Assembly: GCA_022360655.1 (NCBI GenBank)
Contig: JAKSCK010000047.1
Location: forward strand, 1 to 57,233
Reading direction: 5' to 3'
Source: Spirochaetales bacterium
GTDB taxonomy: Bacteria; Spirochaetota; Spirochaetia; DSM-2461
Length of the DNA stretch: 57,233 nucleotides
Below are positions 1 through 9,115 of the stretch, piece after piece (positions within the stretch are counted from its first letter, which is position 1; each line of letters begins with the position of its first letter). The notes beneath the pieces were generated by a model. It saw nothing but the letters and a program-made list of their open reading frames with translations, ran no database searches and was not told the DNA's origin. A program made the translations under genes and the position numbers.

Positions 1-1359
<1,359 letters not shown>

Positions 1360-1363
<4 letters not shown>

Positions 1364-2628
1364 GCATTCATGCACCGGTGAATCCCCAAAAAGTTCCCCT
1401 CTATGCAGACGTGCCCCCAGAAGATTGGAATGATTGGCGCTGGCAGATGCGCCATGCCCTTCGCAATGCAGAGGACCTGGGGCAAGTCATTCCCTTAGAA
1501 CGCATGGAAAAAAAGGGGATGGAAGAAAGTCTGCAAAAATTCCGCATGGCCATCACCCCCTACTATGCGGCCCTGATTGATCAGAATCGGGAGGATGGCC
1601 CCATTCGGGCTCAGGCCGTACCCAACGTTTTGGAATTGGTGGAACGTCCATCTGATCTTTTGGATCCTTTAAGTGAAGAAGGGGATTCTCCGGTCCCTGG
1701 CCTCACCCACCGTTACCCAGACCGGGTGCTCCTTCTGGTCACTCGAGTTTGCGCCATGTACTGTCGCCACTGCACACGGCGGCGCACCGTGGGCCAGGAA
1801 GACAGCCATGGCCGACCAGAAGAAATTGACATGGCTCTTCAATACATTTCCTCCCATGAGGAGATTCGTGATGTACTCATCTCCGGAGGCGATCCCTTCA
1901 CCCTGTCTACAGAACGATTGGAGTCCATTCTTTCCCGCTTGAGGGCCATCCCTCATGTTGAAATCATCCGCATTGGCAGCCGCACACCTGTGGTTCTTCC
2001 TCAACGCATCACCCCGGCCTTTGCCGCCATGCTCTCCCGCTACCAGCCCCTCTATGTGAACACCCATTTCAATCACTACAAAGAAATCACCGCTGAATCC
2101 GCTCAGGCCTGCGCCAACTTGGCCAACGCCGGAATTCCACTGGGAAATCAGAGTGTGCTCCTTAAAGGGGTGAATGACTGTCCCCGCATCATGAAAAAAC
2201 TGGTGCATGAATTGCTTAAGATTCGGGTGAAACCCTATTACATCTATCAATGTGATCTTTCCATGGGAATAGGCCACTTCCGCACTTCCATTGCCAAGGG
2301 AGAACAAATCATTGAAAGCTTGCGTGGACACACCACAGGGATGGCTGTTCCCACTTTTGTGGTGGATGCCCCTGGAGGCGGAGGAAAAATTCCGGTGATG
2401 CCCAACTATGTGCTCTCCCATTCCGACCGGCACACCGTGCTCCGAAATTATGAAGGCGTCATCACCACCTATACCGAACCCGATGAACCCTATTCCGAAT
2501 GCCATTGTGAGCTTTGTCGAGAGGCCTCACCCTCTCAAGAGAATGGGGTGGCCGGGCTTCTTCAGGACGACCGCCTTTCTCTGGAGCCCACAGTGCTCCA
2601 AAGACGGCGGAGAAACGGCAGTTCATGA
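1360..2628 (+). CDS. kamA: Lysine 2,3-aminomutase (radical SAM, PLP)
   Basis: The 422-residue product converts L-lysine to L-beta-lysine, the first step of lysine fermentation. The radical SAM cluster motif CAMYCRHC (CxxxCxxC) is near residue 131, followed by the KamA signature TRRRTVG. DVLISGGDPFTL and GSRTPVVLPQRIT follow, as does the PLP-lysine region VDAPGGGGKIPVMPNY. A C-terminal zinc-type segment ECHCELC is also present. Length and domain order are those of clostridial-type KamA. The start is coupled to kdd by ATGA, and the stop is coupled to the next gene by another ATGA at 2625-2628. EF-P modifying EpmB is a paralogue, but the operon context and the Cys-rich tail favour KamA. Confidence 0.95.
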
Positions 2629-3662
2629 GACTTCTCCCCCTCTTGGAGAATGCTCAGCGCATTGTGTTCATTGGTTTGGCCAAAAACACCGGGAAAACCA
2701 CCACACTCAATGCCGTTGTACATGAGGCCCAGTCAAAAAGCAAAAAGCTCTTTCTCACCAGCTTTGGCCGGGATGGGGAATACCGGGATGCCATCACCCA
2801 GCAGCGCAAGCCAGCCATCAGTGTTCCTGAAAACAGCCTCTATGCCACCCTCATCCCCTGGGCCCAACCCAAAGATTCCCTGATTTGGAAAAGCTCTTGG
2901 TCCACCACCCTTGGTCATGTGGGGCTGTATCGCTGTCAGAAGGGATCGTCCATGGTGGAACTTGCAGGCCCCAACAGGGTTTCTCGAATTCACAGCCTTC
3001 TTCAACGCACAGCACAGGAAGGGGTGGATCTCTGCCTCATTGATGGAGCCTTGAACCGGAAAAGCTGTGCCATTCCCAGCATGGCCAAAAAAACGCTGGT
3101 TTCCACTGGAGCGGTTCTTGGAGGATCTGAAGAATCCATTGCTCTCAAAACGGCAGAGGCCATAACCCAACTGTCCTTGCCGCCTCTGAATTCAACACTC
3201 CTCAAAACAATTCACCCCCTTCCCAACACGGTTTCCACTCAGAAAATATGGCTTTTGGGAGAGGGAACACCACGGTCCATTTCCCTCCCCTCTTTTTCAT
3301 CAAAGGATTGTTCTCAGGAATTTCCCATCCTGTTCATCAACGGAGCCTTCACAGACACCTTGGCCAAAAAAATCCGAGAGGTGCATTTCCAGGGTTCCAT
3401 CCTTCTCAAGGATGCCACCAGAAATCACCTCACAACCCAGATGCAACTTTGGCTCAAGAATGAGGGCTGTTCCCTCCATGTTCTCCAATCCATTTGTGTG
3501 GCCGCCATCACCGTGAATCCCCATCATCCCCAGGGCAGGGATTTAGATGCTCAGAAACTCCAAGAAGCCGTGGCTCACCAAATTCCCAGCATTCCTGTTC
3601 TCAATGTGAAAGAGCACAGCCCCCTTGGGAAACACCCCGGCCTAAGGCCGGGGTCGGTCTGA
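2625..3662 (+). CDS. kamB: KamB-like P-loop protein, probable lysine 5,6-aminomutase reactivase subunit
   Basis: The 345-residue product starts at an ATG that overlaps the kamA stop; an upstream in-frame ATG at 2514 lies inside kamA and is less likely. A Walker A motif GLAKNTGKTT is near residues 17-26. In fusobacteria and clostridia kamB follows kamA and, with the MutS-like ATPase KamC, is thought to reactivate the B12-dependent lysine 5,6-aminomutase KamDE. Here no kamC, kamD or kamE follows; the next gene is an oppositely oriented phosphate transporter. The last ten codons (HPGLRPGSV) are encoded by a GC-rich hairpin repeat at 3634-3654, and the TGA lies in that repeat's conserved 3' flank. 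I infer that the C-terminus was remodelled by the repeat. The family call is from position and P-loop, so moderately sure. Confidence 0.7.
   Translation: MRLLPLLENAQRIVFIGLAKNTGKTTTLNAVVHEAQSKSKKLFLTSFGRDGEYRDAITQQRKPAISVPENSLYATLIPWAQPKDSLIWKSSWSTTLGHVGLYRCQKGSSMVELAGPNRVSRIHSLLQRTAQEGVDLCLIDGALNRKSCAIPSMAKKTLVSTGAVLGGSEESIALKTAEAITQLSLPPLNSTLLKTIHPLPNTVSTQKIWLLGEGTPRSISLPSFSSKDCSQEFPILFINGAFTDTLAKKIREVHFQGSILLKDATRNHLTTQMQLWLKNEGCSLHVLQSICVAAITVNPHHPQGRDLDAQKLQEAVAHQIPSIPVLNVKEHSPLGKHPGLRPGSV
3634..3660. repeat. GC hairpin repeat (copy 1), inside the kamB 3' end
   Basis: A 9-bp perfect stem ACCCCGGCC / GGCCGGGGT has a TAA loop at 3643-3645. The 3' flank is CGGTCTGAATTCC, nearly the same as at 25136-25149. 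It lies between convergent kamB and the PiT gene. It could also help end transcription from both sides, though no T-tract follows. Confidence 0.75.
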
Positions 3663-3679
3663 ATTCCGGAAAGGGGGAA

Positions 3680-4714
3680 TTAAAGAACCGATAAAGCAAA
3701 GACGTTTTGCATCACATAAAGCACAACGAAGGCCACCAAGGCCGCAATCACCGGTGTGGCCAGCCAGCCCAAGGCAATCCGTCCCAAAACTCCATAGCGA
3801 ATGTTATGCCCCCCCTGAGCCACTCCAATACCAATCACCCCACCCACAATGGACTGGGAACTGGAAACGGGAACCAAAGGGAAGGTGGGAAGTCCCACCG
3901 AGCGCATGGCCTCTTGAAGCCCTTCGGAGGCAAAGAGAAAAAGCACAATGGCACTGGAGAGCACCACAATAAACGCGGTAACCGGATTGAGACGGTAAAT
4001 CTCAGAACCCACCGTGGTCATCACTTGTTTGGAATAGGTGAACACCCCTAGAGCAATCGAGAGTCCACCTAAACCAAAGAGCAGCTGCACTCCTGTGATT
4101 TCCACAACACCCAAATTCACGTTGGGGAAAATTTGACTGGGGACAAACACCCCCATGACGTTGGCAATGTTGTTGGCGCCTAAGGAATAAGAACCAAAAG
4201 CCCCAGCCCCAATCAAGAGAAACCGAGTGAGGGCATCCATGCGAATCAAATGGACTCGCACCCGGGCCAGCACAAAACGCACACCGAAATACAAAAGAAT
4301 GGACAAAAGTGCCGTGAGAATGGGAGAAAACACCCAGGTTCCCATGATTCGCCCCAACACCGCAAAATCCACCGGTTTCCGGGCAAAAAAGGTCCAGCCC
4401 AAGAGGGCTCCCACAATGGCTTGAGAGGTGGAAACTGGCAGAGCCGCCTTGGTCATCAGAAACACGGAAAGGGCCGCGGCTAAGGCCACCGTAAAAGCGC
4501 CAGCAATGGTAGGAATGGCCGCCAGCTTCCCGAGAGTTTCCGCGCCACCACTTCCACCGGCCACAGCTCCTGCAATCACAAAAAGAGCACAGATGAAGGC
4601 GGCGGTTCGAAACCGCACCATCCGCGTGCCCACAGCCGTGCCCCACACATTGGCCGCATCATTGGCCCCAAGCGACCACCCAAGAAACAGTCCACTGGAG
4701 AGAAAGAGCAACAT
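3680..4714 (-). CDS. pit: PiT-family inorganic phosphate permease
   Basis: The 344-residue membrane protein has the duplicated PiT signature: GANDAANVWGTAVG near residue 18 and GANNIANVMG near residue 180. Each opens a half with several hydrophobic segments. PiT carriers import (metal-)phosphate driven by the proton or sodium gradient across the inner membrane. ATG at 4714 is preferred over the GTG at 4717 because GGAG sits about six bases before it. It lies nine bases downstream of the DUF47 gene on the same strand. This is the standard two-gene arrangement in which the PhoU-like DUF47 protein controls the transporter. Confidence 0.93.
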   Translation of the reverse strand: MLLFLSSGLFLGWSLGANDAANVWGTAVGTRMVRFRTAAFICALFVIAGAVAGGSGGAETLGKLAAIPTIAGAFTVALAAALSVFLMTKAALPVSTSQAIVGALLGWTFFARKPVDFAVLGRIMGTWVFSPILTALLSILLYFGVRFVLARVRVHLIRMDALTRFLLIGAGAFGSYSLGANNIANVMGVFVPSQIFPNVNLGVVEITGVQLLFGLGGLSIALGVFTYSKQVMTTVGSEIYRLNPVTAFIVVLSSAIVLFLFASEGLQEAMRSVGLPTFPLVPVSSSQSIVGGVIGIGVAQGGHNIRYGVLGRIALGWLATPVIAALVAFVVLYVMQNVFALSVL

Positions 4715-4723
4715 CACCTGCTC

Positions 4724-5374
4724 CTACAATTCCCGCTTGATGGCATACACCTCAAGCCGCTCGGCCACCGCTTCTGCCATGTCCGCCACGGAGGAAATTT
4801 TTTCAGCAAAATAGCGCAGATGCATCTTTCGGCTGAACTGCTCGATTTCTTCCGAGGCAAACACCTTTCGTTTGATGCGCAGTTCAGCATCGTCCGCCTC
4901 ATGTTCCCAAAAATGCACCTGTCCCACTCTATCAGCCACCGCTCGGGGCTCATTAAAAAAGGCGCGGATGGAAGGAATGAGCATGTGCACCGTTTTCACC
5001 GAAACTTCTGTGAGCGCACGAAAATCTTCCACCAACCAATCGTAGATGATGGGTTGTTCAATAGAAAACTGAAGGTACACCTTTTCTGCAATATCGATGA
5101 CGTTGTCTAAGGTTTCAATGAGTCCCAACACATCGCCCCGGGAATCGGGGATGAGCAAATCCGAATACAAGGTGAATTTGATATCAAAACGCAGGGAATC
5201 ACTGTCACTTTCCAGCTCACGAATGGCGCTACAGCGTTCCTCAAAACGGTCCATCTTGCCAGAGAAGTATTCTTTGAGACCCAGCTCAAATAAATCCACA
5301 GCCGTTTCAATGTTTTTCAAGAATTTCTCAATGTTGGCCTCAATTCCTCGGGCCTTGCGGAAAATAGAATACAT
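4724..5374 (-). CDS. DUF47 / PhoU-like phosphate transport regulator
   Basis: The 216-residue soluble all-helical protein begins MYSIFRKARGIEAN. It has the acidic metal-binding helices of the PhoU-related DUF47 family (EERCSAIRELESDSD, then VHFWEHEADDAE). These proteins sit beside PiT carriers and are believed to gate or regulate phosphate uptake. A frame extension to 5758 exists, but it runs through the hairpin repeat at 5449 and lacks family similarity. The ATG at 5374, preceded by a G-rich stretch, is therefore the likely start. The pit gene follows after nine bases, so the two are one transcript. Confidence 0.9.
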   Translation of the reverse strand: MYSIFRKARGIEANIEKFLKNIETAVDLFELGLKEYFSGKMDRFEERCSAIRELESDSDSLRFDIKFTLYSDLLIPDSRGDVLGLIETLDNVIDIAEKVYLQFSIEQPIIYDWLVEDFRALTEVSVKTVHMLIPSIRAFFNEPRAVADRVGQVHFWEHEADDAELRIKRKVFASEEIEQFSRKMHLRYFAEKISSVADMAEAVAERLEVYAIKREL

Positions 5375-5444
5375 ACCGCCCCCTTGGATGAAGTTTAAGT
5401 CAGAGGCCGACCTGCTGCGATTTTTCCGTTGAACAGCCTGTATA

Positions 5445-5480
5445 CCGACCCCCTCCTGCCCAAGCCCAGGAGGGGGAGCT
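5445..5480. repeat. GC hairpin repeat (copy 2) in a divergent intergenic region
   Basis: A 10-bp perfect stem CCCCCTCCTG / CAGGAGGGGG (5449-5458 with 5467-5476) has the family's CCGACC flank at its 5' side. It lies between the start of the DUF47 gene and the start of the radical SAM gene, so it cannot be a terminator of either. It may lie in a 5' UTR. Confidence 0.7.
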
Positions 5481-5542
5481 TTGCTAGACCCAAGAAGAAT
5501 CTCTCTATTCCTTTTCCAGTGCTTCATGATAGCGTCCCCATC

Positions 5543-7165
5543 ATGCGCGTGCTTTTTGTGAACAACCATGCAGGGAGTCAAACTCTTCCTCTTTCTTCTG
5601 CCTGCCTGGCCAGTGCCTTGGAAGAGCTGTTTCCCCAGGACGTGGATTGTCCCATCCTGGAATTGGCTCCTGGATTTTCTCAAGAAGAGGCCTTGAAGCG
5701 CATCCTGGATTGGAAGCCTCAGCTGGTGGCCTTCACCATCTATTCCTGGAGCCGCCATGCCCTGTTGGAATTGGCCTCAAAGCTGGCCATGCTTCCCAAC
5801 ACTCCCCTTATGGTGGCCGGTGGTCCTGAGGTGACGGCGGCCCCACATTCCATTCCCTTAGAAACCGGAATCGACGTCTTGGTGGCCGGAGAAGGAGAAA
5901 AGGCCCTGGGCCGCATCATCCAGATGCTCCTGGACGCTCCCCAAGAGGGGCATCAACACCTTTTAAGAGACCTCCCTCGGCCCCTGATGGAAGCCCCAGA
6001 AAAGAACTTGGATCTCTTTCCCTCTCCCTATCATGCCCGGCACATGAAGCTCCATTATCCCGATGCCGTTTGGGAACTGGCTCGGGGTTGCCCCTTTTCC
6101 TGCCATTTCTGTTTTGAATCCAAAGGTGATGGTTCGGTGCGGTGCAAATCCTTTGACCGGGCCCAGGAAGAATTGAGCATCTTGGCCAACTCAGGGGCTC
6201 GAGATGTGTTTGTTCTTGATCCCACCTTCAATGCCCAGCCCAAGCGTGCAAAGGAACTCTTGCGTCTCTTTGCTCAAGAAGCTCCCCATCTGCGTTATCA
6301 CATTGAAGTTCGGGCGGAATTTCTGGATGAAGAGCAGGCCGCACTCTGTTCCGAATTGGAATGCTCCATCCAAATTGGACTGCAAACTGCTCATGCTCAG
6401 GTGGCCCGAAACATTGGAAGGCCCTTCAATCCAGAGCGGTTTAGAGAGCAACTGATTCCGTTGCAGGAGTATGGGATTCCCTTTGGCTTAGATTTGATTT
6501 ATGGCCTCCCTGGGGACACTCTTGATGGTTTTCGTGAAAGTCTTGACTTTGTGCTCACACTGCAACCTAATCACATTGATATATTTCCTTTGTCTGTTCT
6601 TCCAGGAACGCGTTTAGCGGAAACGGCTCAAAGTCTGGGTTTGAAGCATCAAAAGGACGCTCCTTATCTGATTCATGGGAGGGAAGGATTCTCTGAGGCT
6701 CATCTACACGAAGCGGAAAAACTTGCTCAAGCCGCAGACAGTCTTTACAACGGCGCTCGAGCCCTCCCCTGGTTTTTGAGTGCCTGTGCACTTTTTGAAT
6801 TGCAGCCCTGGGAGCTACTCACCCTCTGGGAGCATCATTCCTCACGGCCCACTTCCCCAGAAGAACAGCATCAAATCCTTCGCCACTTTCTTCTTTTAAC
6901 AGGAGCATCCCAAAAAGCTCCCATCCAACTCAGCCATATTTTGGCCGATACAGCCTTGTGGTTCACTGTGGAAAGTGCCATACGAGAAGGAGCATCCCTT
7001 CCCTCCCAAGTGGAATTTCATCACAACCCCAATACTCTTGGTGAACATCTAGAAATGGGCATTGACGATTTTGAAGAATTGGCGGCCTTTGTTCCTGTGC
7101 AACCTGGTTTCTATACCCCAAGTCTTGGCCCTGAAGGTCCCTTTTTCCAAATCACTGAAAAATAA
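5543..7165 (+). CDS. B12-binding-domain radical SAM protein, substrate unknown
   Basis: The 540-residue protein has an N-terminal cobalamin-binding-like Rossmann domain (about 1-130, VAFTIYSWSRH, MVAGGPEVTA, VLVAGEGE). The radical SAM cluster motif CPFSCHFC is near residues 182-189, and a TIM-barrel core contains IQIGLQTAH and DLIYGLPGDT. A C-terminal helical extension follows. The layout is that of the large class that includes methyltransferases and ring-forming enzymes; members with ARGCPFSC after a B12 domain are often annotated DUF4080. ATG 5543 (MRVLFVNNHAG) is chosen because the upstream in-frame codons to 5429 run through a hairpin repeat. It stands alone, so no pathway can be named. 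A second member lies at 12476. Confidence 0.85.
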   Translation: MRVLFVNNHAGSQTLPLSSACLASALEELFPQDVDCPILELAPGFSQEEALKRILDWKPQLVAFTIYSWSRHALLELASKLAMLPNTPLMVAGGPEVTAAPHSIPLETGIDVLVAGEGEKALGRIIQMLLDAPQEGHQHLLRDLPRPLMEAPEKNLDLFPSPYHARHMKLHYPDAVWELARGCPFSCHFCFESKGDGSVRCKSFDRAQEELSILANSGARDVFVLDPTFNAQPKRAKELLRLFAQEAPHLRYHIEVRAEFLDEEQAALCSELECSIQIGLQTAHAQVARNIGRPFNPERFREQLIPLQEYGIPFGLDLIYGLPGDTLDGFRESLDFVLTLQPNHIDIFPLSVLPGTRLAETAQSLGLKHQKDAPYLIHGREGFSEAHLHEAEKLAQAADSLYNGARALPWFLSACALFELQPWELLTLWEHHSSRPTSPEEQHQILRHFLLLTGASQKAPIQLSHILADTALWFTVESAIREGASLPSQVEFHHNPNTLGEHLEMGIDDFEELAAFVPVQPGFYTPSLGPEGPFFQITEK

Positions 7166-7367
7166 AAAAAGCGCATAACTCCAAATTCAAAATTCCATCT
7201 TTGTGCCACAAACTTCATCTCCTCCCATTTTTGTTGCAATGTTCCCTTGTTTTTTTGCATTTTTTTGCGCAAGAGTCTTTTCTGTTCCATTCTTTCATTT
7301 TTTAATGATTCATATGATTTCAAAGTTTTGAACTTTTGAACTTATTCTGAAATACAAAACGTTATGG
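7166..7367 (+). promoter_or_regulatory. T-rich intergenic region before the response regulator
   Basis: These 202 bases contain long T runs (7228-7269) just after the radical SAM gene, which may help termination. Near 7325-7360 lie TTGAAC elements that could be part of a promoter for the response-regulator gene. I see no clear stem-loop or small gene here. Confidence 0.3.
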
Positions 7368-8081
7368 ATGAACATGGAACACAGCATTTTAATCATTGAA
7401 GATGATTCTTTTCTCAGAAAGATGATGAAGCGCTCACTTCTTCGTGAAGGCTATGAAGTGCATTCCGCTCCCAGCCTGCCAGAAGCTCTTCATCTTCTCC
7501 GAACAGCCGATGTTTCTGTCATACTTCTAGATTTGAATTTAGGGGACAGAGATGGACGCGACATCATCGCCTTACTTCGGCGCCAAGGCTCCGATATTCC
7601 CATCATCGTGGTGTCCCATTACACAGAAATCGAAACCAAGGTGCATGCCTTTGAGTTGGGTTGTGATGATTACCTAACAAAACCCTTTCACACGGAAGAA
7701 CTTCTTGCTCGAATCAAACGCCTTGGTCAACGCACAGTGCAATGTCATTCATCTCAAATTCCCTTTCAAGAACGCATCACCACCGGACCATTTCTTGTGG
7801 ACTACCAGGACCGGACCGTTCAAAAAGAGGGAAAAACACTTCATCTCAATGGAAAACTCTTTGAACTCTTTGCCTATTTTGTGAGCAACCAAAACCAGCT
7901 CATTTCCAAGGAGCAATTGCTCTCCCGATTCTGGTGGAATCAGGATCATCCCAGTGAGAACACTCTCTCTGTCCACATTCATATGCTCCGGGAACAGTTA
8001 GAAGAAAATCCCAAGCTTCCTCAGTATCTCCTCACCAAAAGGGGACAGGGCTACATATTCACAACCCAGAGCTCCGGTTAA
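7368..8081 (+). CDS. OmpR/PhoB-type two-component response regulator
   Basis: The 237-residue protein has a receiver domain (about 6-120) with acidic pocket EDD at 11-13, phospho-acceptor D55 in VILLDLNLG and conserved K105 in YLTKPF. A winged-helix DNA-binding domain follows (about 140-235, with FELFAYFVSNQNQLISKEQLLSRFW and the Trans_reg_C ending TKRGQGYIF). It would act as a transcription factor. ATG 7368 or 7374 may be used; neither has a good Shine-Dalgarno sequence. The likely partner is the Cache histidine kinase at 9081-10844, separated by a Cache-only membrane protein; pairing is inferred from proximity. Confidence 0.9.
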   Translation: MNMEHSILIIEDDSFLRKMMKRSLLREGYEVHSAPSLPEALHLLRTADVSVILLDLNLGDRDGRDIIALLRRQGSDIPIIVVSHYTEIETKVHAFELGCDDYLTKPFHTEELLARIKRLGQRTVQCHSSQIPFQERITTGPFLVDYQDRTVQKEGKTLHLNGKLFELFAYFVSNQNQLISKEQLLSRFWWNQDHPSENTLSVHIHMLREQLEENPKLPQYLLTKRGQGYIFTTQSSG

Positions 8082-8188
8082 AGGAGCCATTCCAAGGTGG
8101 ATTGAATACTCTTGTTTCAGTTTTTCCTGAATCAATGCGGAACAAAAGACGATTGAAATGTCTCTTTTTTTAACCTATTCTCCGGAAG

Positions 8189-9115
8189 ATGCGAAAGCAT
8201 GTTTTTGTGATTCAGGTTTTCCTTCTCTCACTACTTTTTGTGGGAGTACTCCTTCAAGATGATTGGTTTGATCATACGGAATGGAGCCTTCATGAGCTCA
8301 ATCATCATGCAGACGTGATTCAGCTTTCCATTCAATCCCGGCTTCAGGCAGGAACCCAGGGGGCCCATTACCTCTCACAAGATCCAATAGTTCAGGATTG
8401 GGGCCAAGAGACTCAACCGGTTGAACACCTGTATACCTTGCTTGAGTCCATGCAGGAAACACTCCCCCATTCCCTCTTTGAATTTGCTTCTGATCGTCTT
8501 CAACTTGTGTATCAAGCTGGAAGAACCATTGTCCAAATGACGCCTGAAAATCCCCGAGACACCTGGTTTTATGACTTTAAAAATTCTTCTGCAAAACAAA
8601 ACATCACATTGTTCTATGACAGCACAGAAGGCGTTCTCTATCTCTACAATAATGTCAAAGTTTTTGCTGATGATGGATCCTTTTCTGGAATCATCGGTAT
8701 TCGCATCCCCTATGAATCCTTTGCAGAAACCCTAGAGCAAGAAATGCACCATTCAGGAATGGCCTACATTGTGGATGAGCAGGGCACCATCCTTGTGCAT
8801 CCAGAACAAGAAAAAATTGGCTCTGCTGTCATCTATGATTTCTATGGAATGCTCCAAGCGCCTCAACAAGAATCCCTCCGTCCACATCAATTACAGCTTA
8901 AAAACCAGCATCACCGAATCACCCGGTCCATCGGAATCCCCGGGATTTATCTTGTGGTTGAAGGAGACACAACCTGGATTAACTCCATAAGCCTCTCCCT
9001 CTGGCAACCCATGCTTCTGATGCTCATTGCTCTCATCATCGCCGGATATATTATTGTTTTTCTTCGCCCAAAATGGCTGCTCAGACTTTTTGCTCCTGTG
9101 GAAAGAAAAGACTGA
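8189..9115 (+). CDS. Membrane-anchored Cache-domain sensor protein without output domain
   Basis: The 308-residue protein has an N-terminal hydrophobic anchor (residues 4-22), a periplasmic double-Cache-like region (about 30-270) and a C-terminal membrane segment (about 278-298). The Cache region has the pattern GIIGIRIPYESF and GMAYIVDEQGTILVHP. Only about ten residues reach the cytoplasm. The Cache pattern is that of ligand-binding sensor kinases and chemoreceptors, yet HAMP, kinase and methyl-accepting domains are absent. Its 3' end overlaps the 3' end of the kinase gene on the other strand by 35 bases. I infer that it works as a co-sensor or decoy for that kinase; ligand unknown. Confidence 0.75.
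   Translation: MRKHVFVIQVFLLSLLFVGVLLQDDWFDHTEWSLHELNHHADVIQLSIQSRLQAGTQGAHYLSQDPIVQDWGQETQPVEHLYTLLESMQETLPHSLFEFASDRLQLVYQAGRTIVQMTPENPRDTWFYDFKNSSAKQNITLFYDSTEGVLYLYNNVKVFADDGSFSGIIGIRIPYESFAETLEQEMHHSGMAYIVDEQGTILVHPEQEKIGSAVIYDFYGMLQAPQQESLRPHQLQLKNQHHRITRSIGIPGIYLVVEGDTTWINSISLSLWQPMLLMLIALIIAGYIIVFLRPKWLLRLFAPVERKD

Noticed and set aside
1669..2505. Long minus-strand frame opposite kamA (278 codons)
   Set aside because: It is the antisense shadow of a clearly coding kamA; composition is His/Gly-rich without a family pattern.
4002..4646. Minus-strand 214-codon frame within the PiT gene
   Set aside because: Same strand, other frame of the PiT coding region; Cys/Trp/His-rich nonsense composition.
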